From Rhynchopus sp. YZ270_cl-10 (taxonomy: Eukaryota; Euglenozoa; Diplonemea; Diplonemida; Diplonemidae), in NCBI GenBank assembly GCA_964035575.1, contig OZ037927.1, positions 744,001 to 808,000 of the forward strand: a DNA stretch of 64,000 bases, given 5' to 3'. The position numbers and the translations under genes are program-made. Under the pieces are notes generated by a model. That model was not told the DNA's origin, made no database searches, and saw only the letters and a list, made by a program, of their open reading frames with translations. Positions 11,811 to 21,406 of the stretch are shown in pieces. Position 1 is the stretch's first letter; each line of letters opens with the position of its first letter.

Positions 11811-11941
11811 TGGGGTGTTCCGGGGTATGGAATTTTGGGAATTTTCATTTCAATTCACAACACTCTTCACATAAAAATGGCAAATACTATGTTGTGAAAA
11901 CTTGTGAACATGGTCAAAATTCCATACCCCGGAACACCCCA
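11811..11941. mobile_element. 131-bp MITE with 5-bp target duplication
   Basis: Near-perfect terminal inverted repeats of about 27 bp beginning TGGGGTGTTCCGGGGTATGG. The flanks are TCATT at 11806-11810 and TCATT at 11942-11946. The host sequence without the element, a D8 repeat, is seen at 10752-10785 and about 58129-58165, where the same flanks are continuous, which supports the insertion and its boundaries. No coding capacity. Confidence 0.85.
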
Positions 11942-11946
11942 TCATT

Positions 11947-12327
11947 AGATGATAGCCACGATTTTTGATTTGCTTGGTATTTTGGATTTCTGGGGTACCA
12001 GTATTTTTTTTTATTTGGGGGAGGGTTTGTATTTGTACACTGCATTGTCACCACAACCTCACCAAGATAAAAATAACGGTTCAGAAAATGACACCCTAAA
12101 AAAGAGGATAACGAGGGAAAGGTGCTGGGACGGCTACCCCACACAGTGTGACAAGGCCGTAGCGGGAAATGGTTAGGTGTCTCCGTAATGGCAAAACCAC
12201 TCCCAAAAAAAAAAAAAAAAAAAAGGAGAGAAACGGCATCACAGATATCAATGGGATATCTGGCTTCCCTCGTGGAGCTACCACAGCACTTAAGAGGTGA
12301 GGAAAGTCCCCAAGTAAAACAAAAAAA
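11947..12327. other. Intergenic, no recognised element
   Basis: The right half of the D8 repeat (to about 11975), then AT-rich DNA with an A-run at about 12207-12225. No gene seen. Confidence 0.45.
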
Positions 12328-12772
12328 AACAAGTAATTGCTATCGGAAAAAAAACGGGGTGTGCTGTGGAACTCCACCCTATAGAAATAATCTACAACAC
12401 CCAGCACTCTGCTCTTCTTCAGGTATGCTAACGCTCTTCGTACGCTGCCAGACCCACTGGACGCCTGCATCTGATGAAACGTTCAAGAAGGGGGGCTGTC
12501 CTCTTCATCCAGCACCATCTGATCGATAGCGTTGTTGGAAGTAGGCTCGGCAGGCTCGGCGTGTTCCAGCTCGTTTTTGTCCACAGGGTCCCACGCAGTG
12601 TCGTCGTCGTTGGAGCAGTGTGGAAGAAGCACAGAATGCACAGACGACAACACGTCGATCACACCAGGTACATCAGCACCTCCAGCAAATCGCTAGGATG
12701 CTATGGTGGTTTCGAAAATCGCGCGGGGTTTTTCGCAGCACACCCCGTTTTTTTTCTTAGCAATTACTTGTT
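12328..12772 (-). mobile_element. 445-bp inverted-repeat element with possible coding remnant
   Basis: Left arm 12328-12368 (AACAAGTAATTGCTA, then an A-run and CGGGGTGTGCTG) is repeated inverted at 12734-12772. The interior is GC-richer than its surroundings. On the minus strand about 12480-12690 reads an acidic peptide without stops (containing NDDDTAWDPVDKNELEHAEP), like the acidic tails of transposase genes, so this may be an internally deleted transposon. No target duplication was found. Family unknown. Confidence 0.55.
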
Positions 12773-13330
12773 CTTGTTGGTATTGTAATTTTCAACCACC
12801 TTCCTTCAACCCTTGTAGGATCAGTCATATTTTTTTTCGCGAACATATGAAATGACATATTTCAAGAGAACAAATTAAAAAGGGTCCTTATTTGCATTTT
12901 TGGGCTCCGCCCGTGCAGTGGTGGGGTCAATCTCGAAAATTGGACAATTTTTTGACCACTTAAATTTTGAGAAATATGAGCCCGGTTGCTTATACGTGGG
13001 GCCCATTTTTGGCCAAAATTTTCCTCAAAATCTGGTTTTGTAAAATTGACCCTTTACTCCCCCCCCCACATCGATTTCAATACTATACCTTACTTCACCT
13101 ACGGTTGCCCTTACAGGGGGGGTGAAGGAAGGTTTGCCTTCTCCCCTTTCCAATATCCCGCCTACCCCCAGGGCATGTCTTAAATATTGGGATCTGGGGG
13201 GCAAAATCTCGAACAGGTGTGCAAAAAAGGGGCGAGGTGAAAAGCGGGGTTTCGACTATTTTTTTTTTTATAGGTTTCATCACTCAAAGAACGCTGCTGT
13301 GGCATTTTTTTTTTCCCCCCCCCCCGGCCA
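12773..13330. other. Intergenic with inverted D5 copy
   Basis: An inverted D5 unit lies at 12880-13025 (matches 2760-2895). The rest, including a C-run at 13314-13325, shows no recognised feature. Confidence 0.55.
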
Positions 13331-14021
13331 CAGGGTCCTCAGCCTGCACCCCCCTCTGGGAATTTTAGGGGTGCAAAAATTTTTCTGTACAAAACCCTTC
13401 AGAAAAGTCCATTCCGAGCTTTCTCCCCACACAAGCGGTCGTCGCGCGCGCTTCGCGCGCGCTCCTCCCTGACAAAGTTGGAAGAGGTGCGAAAATTCGC
13501 GGGAAAATGGGGAAACCAGGGCCTGGCGCTATGGGTTTTGTGAAATAGTGGGAGGCTCAAAAAAAATTTCCTGCGCCCGTTTTTTATTTCACATTGGGGT
13601 GTCTTTCCGCGAGCGAAGCGAGCGGAAAAAAATTTTAAGGTGTACCTCCGCGAGCGCAGCGAGCGGAAAATTACACTCAGTACCCATGCATAACGAAATA
13701 CACTCCCACATAATCACTTCGCTTGCTTTCCTGGAACTGCTAAAGGAGTCGACAATCGCAGGGAACATCCTGGCACCACTTTCACGCATTGTGAGTGTGA
13801 CAGCCGCCGAGTGATGCTTGGCTGTGTCCGTTGTGGTGCTGACGAAAAACCAGAGAATCCCTGCTGAAGCCTGAAATCCCCCCTCAAAAATTTTTTTTCG
13901 CCCCAAAAAAACTTTTTTTTTTTTTGGGGGGGTGCAAAAATATTTTTTGCACCCCCCGATTTTTTTTTTATTTTTTTTTTTGGGTGCAAAAAAATTTTTT
14001 TGCACCCCCTTGAGGACCCTG
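13331..14021. mobile_element. Non-autonomous hAT element, 691 bp
   Basis: Ends CAGGGTCCTCA and its complement TGAGGACCCTG are the same as those of the hAT transposon at 18036-21406. An exact 8-bp target duplication, CCCGGCCA, flanks it at 13323-13330 and 14022-14029, as expected for hAT transposition. Subterminal GGTGCAAAAAT motifs are inverted at both ends. The interior holds GC palindromes (GCGCGCGCTTCGCGCGCGC near 13445; two 'CCGCGAGCG.AGCGAGCGG' copies at 13606-13670) and no transposase frame. It could be moved by the transposase encoded 4 kb away; that is inference from the shared ends. Confidence 0.85.
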
Positions 14022-14142
14022 CCCGGCCAATCTCTTACTTAGGAGATGCCTTGGTGACCCACCCTTTTTTTTTGCTTTTTTTGATTAATTGATGACACAC
14101 AGACACCTCGCCTTTTCCCCCCCGTTTTTTTCCCCCCCCTCT
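14022..14142 (-). repeat. PA2-like unit in the 3' flank of the kinase gene
   Basis: A T-run then TTGATTAATTGATGACACAC and AGACACCTCGCC, similar to the PA2-like unit at 7950-8015. It lies within 65 bp downstream of the kinase stop codon, on the same strand. Confidence 0.4.
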
Positions 14143-16899
14143 TCATTCAGCCATTGCAGGCATTGGCGTCATGGCTCTCTCAGTCACTCTTCTTCGCATT
14201 CCAAAGGACTGTTTCCTGGTCGCGCTCGGTTTCTGCACAGTCGTACAGTAGTCACCAAGCGTGTTGCCTACCTGCGCCACGCCAGGTGAGCTGACCCGCT
14301 TTTCTTTCCCCTCATGACGGGCCACTGATGTACAGGTTAACGGCACCCACGGAGTTTCAGAGAGGTGCTCGGGGGCTTCCCACGACGTCTGCTCGGTGGT
14401 CTCCTCCTGCACTGCCCCTGAGGTTGGCAGTGCGCCCATGACCGCCTTTTCGTTGCCTCGATACAGCATGGAGTATTTCCTGTTCATAAACTTCGGGTCG
14501 GCCATATCTTGGTTAGGACGGTACCCCATAAGCAACTCAGGGGGGGTCTTCTGATGCAACGTTTCCCAGACAGTTCCAGCAAAGAATTGATGTCGGTGGA
14601 TCGCAGTAGCATTCAGTCTTATTGCCGGATCTTTTGTGAGAAGGCCAAGAAGTAGGGGGATCGCGCCTTCACCAAGAGGGGGGAGACGTGGTGTGGTGTA
14701 TAGTATGCTCTCTACCAGCGCTTCGACGTTGTCTCCTGTGAAGGGAAGGAAGCCGCAAAGAAGTTGGACCAGAACGACACCGAATGCCCATATATCCGCT
14801 TCAATACCAACAGAAGTGCTGGATACTACCTCAGGAGAGAGAAAGTCGAGGGTCCCAATGAGATCTTTGAACCAGACAGATTCACGGTCCGCCCAGCGTT
14901 TGTTGATCTTCGCAAGCTCTGCCGTGCTTTTGCAGGATCCAAAATCGCATAGCCGGAGATGCCCATTTCCTGCCACCAAAATATTCTCTGTTTTGATGTC
15001 ACCAAACATATACCCCAAAGAATGTACATAATTAATTGCAGAGAAGATTTCCGCTGCGCCATGCTTCGCCCATTGTACCGAAACCGAGCAGGGTCCTGAA
15101 TTTTCAAAGACAGCTGCAAACAAATCACCTCGCGCGCATAACTCCAATACGAGGTACAAATTGTTGTCGTCTTCAAACGATGCAAACAACGGAGAGATAA
15201 ACGGCGACTGAAACCGCTTCATGAGCTCTATCTCCTGCGCCATCTGTGCCTCGAAATTGGTGTCTTTGATAATCGACTTTGGCACAATCTTCGTTGCGTA
15301 CTCCTTCCATATGCCCTGTGGAATTTCCTGTTCGATGCGCTTAGAATACATTACCTTAGAGTAGCTTCCGTACCCGATTTGTCTGCCAAAAATGAAGTGG
15401 AGGTGGCTGTTGACGTGTTTGGGGAATGGTGTCATGTCGTCTTTGCGTGCTTCGCGGAGGATTGATATTTCTTCTTGCATCTGCGACTTTCGGGTAGCCA
15501 GACCCTCTAGGGAGCCGAAATAGGTCGTGACCCGCTTGTTTGCTTCTTCTATTGTAGAAATGCGGAGAAGTGTCATGAGGTAGTTTGCACAGATGCTTGC
15601 GATGCGTTCTTTGTTCTGATCAGAGGCCTGCGCCACAGAGAGGCCCATACTTTGGGAGTCCGTATCCGATTGAGTTCCGCTGTGAAACGCCGCAGAGTGC
15701 AGTACTCTTAGTGCATTAGAAATTCTATTATTCACCTTGGGACACCAATGAAGCGTGCCGTCTCGAATAAGTGGTGGTAATAAATGGTGCAACGCCTGTT
15801 GTTTGTTGCGAGAGAGGAGTAGGATGAAGGAGCTTTTATCAAAGAGACGTAAAGCGTTGGAGGCGAGAATAGAGTTGTCCGACGCAATGCATTCACCGAT
15901 TTTGAGGTGCAGCTCCTTGGCAATGTGGTCATAGACTTCGCCGTCGATTTCGTCGAGAAACGTTTCGAAGCCGGTAATCATCTCTACACAGTGATTGGAA
16001 GAGCTCCGGTCCCACAGCTGAATCGTCTCATGAAAGAATTTCGTGCAAACCCGAAAATGCGCTTCAGGGCACAACCGCTGAATAATCCCTCGACAGCACT
16101 CCAATAACGGCTGTTGATATGTTTTCAAGACAGGGACATGCTCGCTGACCAACTCCTCGCTTGCAAACAGAGGCACCAAATGCGTGAACAAAACATTTTC
16201 CCATTCTTCAGAAATGGGGTGACGCAACCCATTCGTGATCGGAACAATCAGACGCAGTCCACTAAGAATACCGCGATGTGAGCAAGGACAGACACATATC
16301 GATTTTTGTAATAGCCGTAAAATCCGGATCCGTATCGCAGCGCGGGCTGGCGGACACTGTCGGTATGTGGTGGCTACAATCTCCTCCACTTTATCTCTTC
16401 GGATCCGTGTGGAGTCTAGCTCTAAAACAAAAAACATGTTTTCAAAAACGCTGCTCTCCACAAAAATTTTGAAGGCCGGGTACGACATCCCCCCTGGACG
16501 CAGAAACGCTGCTATTAACGGCGCCATTTCGTCGACGTACGATTCAATCCCGCCTTCAGTTAGCGCTTCGATAGGGGATTTCATATTTTCCGACGATGAC
16601 AGAGAGCCGTCTTCGTGTAATGCAAGCTCTTCTGCATCGGAGGTGGTCCGTCCAGAAAAGGCTTGAGGATCACATATCCGCAAAAAGATAGGTAACAGCA
16701 CTCTTGCCGTCCCAGGCGCAACGATGACCAACTGCTCCACACACTTCTTTAACATCTTCTTCCTCGCACCATCGTCCCTCTCATATCTCTTAGATGCGAA
16801 GTGGTACGCCAGGGCATTCATTTTTTGCACCAAATTTGGAGGAAATTGGTCTTCATGAACAACTTCTTGAGGTAACCCCGGATGAAATATTGGTCCCAT
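14143..16899 (-). CDS. PP2A B56-type regulatory subunit fused to a PDK1-like protein kinase
   Basis: 918 residues in two parts. Residues about 23-405 align by eye with the HEAT-like fold of PP2A B56 (B') regulatory subunits: LVQKMNALAYHF with RKKMLKKCVEQLV, NGLRHPISEEWENVLFTHLV (B56 NGFALPLKEEHKIFLL), and SNALRLFDKSSFILLL through THWN-like LHWCPKVNNRISNALRVL. B56 subunits direct PP2A to substrates. Residues about 504-775 are an AGC-type kinase: G-loop GYGSYSKV 509-516, Lys537, Glu556, Asp634, Asn639, DFG 652-654, SPE 688-690. The block FFAGTVWETLHQKTPPELL (772-790) is very close to PDK1. Odd points: HRD reads FGD (632-634), and the PDK1 activation-loop serine position is Asp679. No PH domain is seen; the tail after 800 is polar. 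Start: a good pyrimidine tract plus CAG ends 17 bp before the ATG. Confidence 0.85.
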   Translation of the reverse strand: MGPIFHPGLPQEVVHEDQFPPNLVQKMNALAYHFASKRYERDDGARKKMLKKCVEQLVIVAPGTARVLLPIFLRICDPQAFSGRTTSDAEELALHEDGSLSSSENMKSPIEALTEGGIESYVDEMAPLIAAFLRPGGMSYPAFKIFVESSVFENMFFVLELDSTRIRRDKVEEIVATTYRQCPPARAAIRIRILRLLQKSICVCPCSHRGILSGLRLIVPITNGLRHPISEEWENVLFTHLVPLFASEELVSEHVPVLKTYQQPLLECCRGIIQRLCPEAHFRVCTKFFHETIQLWDRSSSNHCVEMITGFETFLDEIDGEVYDHIAKELHLKIGECIASDNSILASNALRLFDKSSFILLLSRNKQQALHHLLPPLIRDGTLHWCPKVNNRISNALRVLHSAAFHSGTQSDTDSQSMGLSVAQASDQNKERIASICANYLMTLLRISTIEEANKRVTTYFGSLEGLATRKSQMQEEISILREARKDDMTPFPKHVNSHLHFIFGRQIGYGSYSKVMYSKRIEQEIPQGIWKEYATKIVPKSIIKDTNFEAQMAQEIELMKRFQSPFISPLFASFEDDNNLYLVLELCARGDLFAAVFENSGPCSVSVQWAKHGAAEIFSAINYVHSLGYMFGDIKTENILVAGNGHLRLCDFGSCKSTAELAKINKRWADRESVWFKDLIGTLDFLSPEVVSSTSVGIEADIWAFGVVLVQLLCGFLPFTGDNVEALVESILYTTPRLPPLGEGAIPLLLGLLTKDPAIRLNATAIHRHQFFAGTVWETLHQKTPPELLMGYRPNQDMADPKFMNRKYSMLYRGNEKAVMGALPTSGAVQEETTEQTSWEAPEHLSETPWVPLTCTSVARHEGKEKRVSSPGVAQVGNTLGDYCTTVQKPSATRKQSFGMRRRVTERAMTPMPAMAE

Positions 16900-17571
16900 T
16901 AAATCAGAGCTTTTTCCTGAAAGGAGAGAATCCGCCTTTGAGGTGGCACGTCGCAGCCCTGAACCATGCGGTGCGCTGCCCTGAATCGTTTCCCCCCCTT
17001 CAGCCCCAGGGAATGGGGTGTCAAATGAGTCTGCCTCGCGTCCTCCTTCCTGTTTTCCCTCCGAGGTGGCATTGGATTCGGGAGACCTTACCTCTTCCGC
17101 TTCATACCAAGAACGGTCCTTTTGAACAGGGGGGCATTCTTCGGCTTCTACACTACCCCCACACCCCGTTGTGGAAACGGTGTTTTAGAGAAAAATTAAA
17201 AATAAAAAAGCGAAATTTCAGAAAAAAAAGGAAAAATGAAAAAGCAGGAAAAGAGGGGGAGAGAAAAGAAAAAAGAAAATATTTATCAGATGAACCCAAA
17301 GCGGTTAACAGTGCTTTTGAAGCAAAGAAAAGAAAAGAAAAAAAAGGTTCGACTTGAAATAGAAAAGTAGAGTTTAATGTGACAGATGTACCAAAAAGAA
17401 GAAGAAAAAAAAGAGAGAGAAAAAGAGCGCTCCCGCCCCCTTTAAAAGGAAAATTCCCTCCCTTTCTGTTCTGTTTTGTGGGGGGGTTGTTGTGTAAAAA
17501 GGTGGGGGGATTTTTTGAGGGAATGCAAAGTAGGCCATTTTTTTTTTTTTTTTTTTTTGTTCAGATTATTT
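16900..17571. other. Upstream flank of the kinase gene; open minus frame of unknown meaning
   Basis: A minus-strand frame is open from about 17184 to a TAA that overlaps the kinase ATG (TAATG). It has no early ATG and is not in the kinase frame; I could not link it by splicing. 17190-17440 is A-rich, and a T-run lies at 17539-17558. Confidence 0.4.
16917..16932 (-). promoter_or_regulatory. Candidate trans-splice (or 3' splice) acceptor of the kinase gene
   Basis: Read on the minus strand this is GATTCTCTCCTTTCAG, a pyrimidine tract ending in CAG 17 bp upstream of the start codon. This spacing is typical of spliced-leader addition in euglenozoans. No spliced-leader gene was found in the window, so the role is inferred. 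Confidence 0.5.
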
Positions 17572-17869
17572 CAGGCTCTCCGCTAGGATTTCCGATTTTG
17601 AAAATATTCTGTTGATGGTCCACGTTGGTGGGGTACATGCTTGCGCCGCAGGCGCACGGTACGCAACTTTATTTTTTACCAACGCCCGATTTTGACTTTT
17701 TTGGGACGTTTGAGCACTCACCTCTCCATATCTTCTTCTCCTGAGCTTTTTTGACAGGTAGAACGGGTCTGAACCACTTAGCAGAACTTTTTTTTTTTTT
17801 CTTTTTTTCCCCATTTTCAAAAAGTTCTGTTGACAATCAACAGAACTTTAGTACCTAGCGGAGTGCCTG
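17572..17869 (-). mobile_element. hAT-type MITE, 298 bp, copy 1
   Basis: Ends CAGGCTCTCCGCTAGG and CCTAGCGGAGTGCCTG, flanked by the exact 8-bp duplication GATTATTT (17564-17571 and 17870-17877). The same 298-bp sequence occurs at 53695-53992 and, split by a hAT transposon, at 17976-21652. It contains the TTGCGTACCGTG module with palindrome GCGCCTGCGGCGC. No coding capacity. The 8-bp duplication and CAG ends point to hAT-type transposition. Confidence 0.92.
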
Positions 17870-18035
17870 GATTATTTAAAAACTTTTTGTGCGGAGAGAG
17901 TACTATTTCTTTTTTTGAAAACTTGGTTGTATTAGTGTAGCCACCTTAGAGTGTGATTCACTATACATTCTGCATCAGGCACTCCGCTAGGTACTAAAGT
18001 TCTGTTGATTGTCAACAGAACTTTTTGAAAATGGG

Positions 18036-21000
18036 CAGGGTCCTCAACCTGTCTAAGTTAGGCCTTAACTTAGACAATTTTTTTTTTTTTGAAAAACGCT
18101 TTGTCTAAGTTAGACAAAACCTGGGTTTTGGGTTTTTGGGTGGTTTGAAAGAGAAGAAGCTTTACTGAAAACAAAAAAAAAAATGAGTTCCCTCAAGACT
18201 CCCTCAGTCCTCACCTGCGCGGACCCCATTGTACCCACCCACACAAGCCACCTCCTCAGACTAACTACAATTGAACAAACTCATCCGCAAAAATGCCTGC
18301 CACTGCCAAGACCTCCAAAGCACAGCCCACCATCGTGTCCATGTTCAAGAAGGGAGCTGTTGCGGCACCTGTGGTACGTGTGGTGGAACCCAACAAAGGG
18401 GATACGCACTACGACCTGTGGTCTTCAGGCAAGTACAAGTCCATCCCCGATGGTCCGACACCCCGGCTCGCTTCCCTTCACCTTTTTCTTGTGGCGGAGG
18501 GGACGGTGAGGGGGTTTAAAAACCACCAGAACGACACCAACAAGGTGCTCAAACTCTGGTTGAAGGAGTTTGATCGCGCCAAACTGGCGGACGACGACAG
18601 GGAGGGGAGCAAGCGGAAGACGATCCTGACGATCGTTGCGGAGGCGCATGAGTTCGCCATGAACGAAGCAGAGAAGGGGGGAGACAGCGATGCCTCTGCC
18701 GTGTCTGTGCAGAGCCAGGTGTCGCAAGGCAAGAAGGTGAAGAAACGTGTGGTGATGATGGCTCCACAGGTGAGTGCTGTTAAGTACGTGGATTCAACGT
18801 CCGAAGAAGAGGAGGAGGAGCAATGTGTGCCAGTGAGACGCAACGCAGCATCCGAGCAACCCGAGGCAGCAATGGAAATCGATGATGTCGACGAGTACTC
18901 TTCTGACGGCGATGTTGTCTTCTTAGGTCCCACGCACTCCAACACGAACAATCCCAACCTCACGAACACCACGACCGCACCAGCGAACACCGACTCCACC
19001 AACACGCTGAAACGTAAACGCGAAGCGCAGGAGAAAGGTTGTATGGGTCTGCGGGAGAGCACGGTGCAGGGCCATTTGAACCGTTTTTCCCCCTGGTTGG
19101 TGGTGGGTGAAGACAAGTTCAAGTGCTTGTATTGTGGTGCTTTCTCTCATGCAAAGACCAAGCTCGCCAGAGACCTCCCTGCGCATGCAGGCGACCCCAA
19201 ACACCAACGTCTCGTGAAGGCTGCCGCTCTGCAGGCTTCCAATGGAACCGTGCTTCACACGTTGCACGCCAACAGCGACAAAGAAGTCGAGTTCAACCAA
19301 AAAATGCTGAAAATATGCATTGAGGTTATTGTTTTCCTCGCGCGCAAAGGTGTAGGGCACTCTAACTTGGAGGAGTTTCTGAGTTTTTTCGCAGACAAGC
19401 TGGAGTGCACCGACATGGAGGCATACCTCAGACAACAAATACGCTATCTCAGCTGCGGTGCAGTCTTAGAGATCATGTCCTGCATCACGGAGGTGTTGAC
19501 AGAAGACCTCCTCAAGCAGGTCAAAGCCTCCCGTTTCTGGGGCCTGTCGGGGGATTGCTCACGCGACGTCAGCAAGAAGGAGCAACTCGTCTTCGTCGTG
19601 CGATACATGGTCGGTGCCACCCCCGTCGAGAAGCTCATCATGATGGGTGAGCTGAAGGACCAGACGGGGGCTGGTTACGCGTCGTTGCTGACGAAGTGGA
19701 TAGACCAGCTCGGGCTCGACTACGGGAAGATGAGTGGATGCTCGTTTGATGGCGCATCGGCAATGCGTTCCTCGAACAAGGGCTGCCAACAACAAATCCG
19801 TGCAGACATAAACCCAGGCGCCCTCTTCACCTGGTGCTACGCACACTCCCTCGCACTCTGTGGCCCAGAAGCAGCGGCAGAGGGGAAATCGCCGGAGATT
19901 ACCCGGTTCTTCGACGGCCTGCGGTGGGTGTGGGTTTTTTTTTCGGGATCCAAGATTAAGCTCGACACCCTGGAGGAGATGCTGGAGGAACTTCGCGACT
20001 TGTGTGAGTACTGTGACATCCTCATCGCAAAGCCGGGTGACACCCGGTGGCTCACCAACGGCAGGTGTTGCAGCACCGTCCGCAAGGAGTACCCCGCCGT
20101 GCACAGCGCCCTGTGCAAGCTTGGAGAGGCCGGCGACGTGGAAGCACCGTTCATCGCGCAGCACATCAAAGAGCCCGGTTTTTTTGCAACGTTGTCCTTC
20201 ATGACGGTGGTCCTGGACGAGTTGAACGTGCTGTCGACGTCGCTCCAGAGCAGGAACACAAACCTGCTCACCGTTTGCAGCCACATCGACAAATGTGTTG
20301 CGTCATTGTCGTTGCTTGAAACCAACCCGAACATGTTCCCGTTCTACCCAGAATGGGTACCGAGGTATAATCAATGCCACGGTACAAAACTTTCCCGTCG
20401 GAACTTTGCGATTCATCACGACACGGTCTGCAAGCCATACCTCAAGGAGCTGCTGAAGTGCCTCAGTGAACGATTCGTGAACATGGACATTGTGAGATGC
20501 TTCTCAGTATTCGACATCCGCAACCTCCCTGCTAACGCGGACGGGCTGGCGATCTACGGCAACACCGAGGTGAAGAAGCTCATCGAGGAATTTACTGAGC
20601 TGCATACACTCGAGTACAAAAAGTACGATGTTGTGGGCGAGAAGACGCGTGGGAGACCAGAGTACTCCAAGACGGAGCATACTGTGATATCGCGCACTCA
20701 AACAACGCCGTTACTGAGCGTGGACACGACGCCGTTCGTTGAGGAGTCGCCAGAACTGAACAGTCTGGAGACAAAGAAAGCTGTAGCTGTGAAAGAATGG
20801 AGGATCCTGGTGGACGTTTTGTCGAAGAGAACTACAACAAAGGACACTTCGGACCTGATCGCAACATTCTTGACAAGTTCCGCAGGAGACGCCTACCCCA
20901 TTATGAGGGATCTTGTTTTGCTTGGGTTGTCAATCCCCGTCACATCAGTTGAAGACGAGCGCTGCTTCAACGGCATGAAGTACGTCAAGAATAGCTACAG

Positions 21001-21406
21001 AAACAAACTGCTGGATTCAAGTCTGCTATGCATTCTTATGTGCAAACAGGCAGAGACAAATGAGAATAAATTTACGCCTGACCAAATCCAAAGGATTTTT
21101 GAAGCCTTTAAAAGAAAGAAGGTTAGAGTTTCTGTGTGATGCTTATCAGGTTGGGGGGACAATGGGGTTAGGGGTACGGGTGGGGCGAAGGGGTGGGGTG
21201 GGGTGTGATTGTTCATTTGTCGAACTCTTCTATTGAAATGAAAAGACCACTTAACGAGTTTCGAAAAAGCAACACAAAAAAAAAAAGCCCCCAATTTTTA
21301 GCTTTGTACAGGACCTTTTCGCGCGGAGCGCGAAAATTTTTTTTTAGCCTTTTTTTTTAACTTAGACAAATCTGTGGCCAGACTTTGTCTACGGTTGAGG
21401 ACCCTG
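18036..21406 (+). mobile_element. Complete hAT-superfamily DNA transposon, 3371 bp
   Basis: Terminal inverted repeats CAGGGTCCTCAACC and GGTTGAGGACCCTG, flanked by the exact 8-bp duplication AAAATGGG (18028-18035 and 21407-21414). Subterminal GTCTAAGTTA/TTAACTTAGAC motifs occur near both ends. It carries one uninterrupted transposase frame. The uninterrupted MITE copies at 17572-17869 and 53695-53992 show the empty site. It looks intact and recent; whether it is active cannot be told from sequence. Confidence 0.95.
18293..21139 (+). CDS. hAT-superfamily transposase, 948 aa
   Basis: Catalyses excision and insertion of the hAT element that contains it. Residues 273-304 form a BED-like zinc finger (C278, C281, H298, H304). 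The RNase H-like core shows Asp421 (GLSGDCSRD), Asp486 (SFDGASAM), the hAT CxxH motif (C515, H518) and TRW at about 584-586. The C-terminal hAT dimerisation region reads SVEDERCFNGMKYVKNSYRN near residue 905. An acidic Ser/Glu stretch lies at 168-210. The first ATG after the 5' end that opens the long frame is at 18293; a 5' leader of about 257 bp precedes it. It is on the plus strand, opposite to all host genes. No stop or frameshift is seen. Confidence 0.93.
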   Translation: MPATAKTSKAQPTIVSMFKKGAVAAPVVRVVEPNKGDTHYDLWSSGKYKSIPDGPTPRLASLHLFLVAEGTVRGFKNHQNDTNKVLKLWLKEFDRAKLADDDREGSKRKTILTIVAEAHEFAMNEAEKGGDSDASAVSVQSQVSQGKKVKKRVVMMAPQVSAVKYVDSTSEEEEEEQCVPVRRNAASEQPEAAMEIDDVDEYSSDGDVVFLGPTHSNTNNPNLTNTTTAPANTDSTNTLKRKREAQEKGCMGLRESTVQGHLNRFSPWLVVGEDKFKCLYCGAFSHAKTKLARDLPAHAGDPKHQRLVKAAALQASNGTVLHTLHANSDKEVEFNQKMLKICIEVIVFLARKGVGHSNLEEFLSFFADKLECTDMEAYLRQQIRYLSCGAVLEIMSCITEVLTEDLLKQVKASRFWGLSGDCSRDVSKKEQLVFVVRYMVGATPVEKLIMMGELKDQTGAGYASLLTKWIDQLGLDYGKMSGCSFDGASAMRSSNKGCQQQIRADINPGALFTWCYAHSLALCGPEAAAEGKSPEITRFFDGLRWVWVFFSGSKIKLDTLEEMLEELRDLCEYCDILIAKPGDTRWLTNGRCCSTVRKEYPAVHSALCKLGEAGDVEAPFIAQHIKEPGFFATLSFMTVVLDELNVLSTSLQSRNTNLLTVCSHIDKCVASLSLLETNPNMFPFYPEWVPRYNQCHGTKLSRRNFAIHHDTVCKPYLKELLKCLSERFVNMDIVRCFSVFDIRNLPANADGLAIYGNTEVKKLIEEFTELHTLEYKKYDVVGEKTRGRPEYSKTEHTVISRTQTTPLLSVDTTPFVEESPELNSLETKKAVAVKEWRILVDVLSKRTTTKDTSDLIATFLTSSAGDAYPIMRDLVLLGLSIPVTSVEDERCFNGMKYVKNSYRNKLLDSSLLCILMCKQAETNENKFTPDQIQRIFEAFKRKKVRVSV

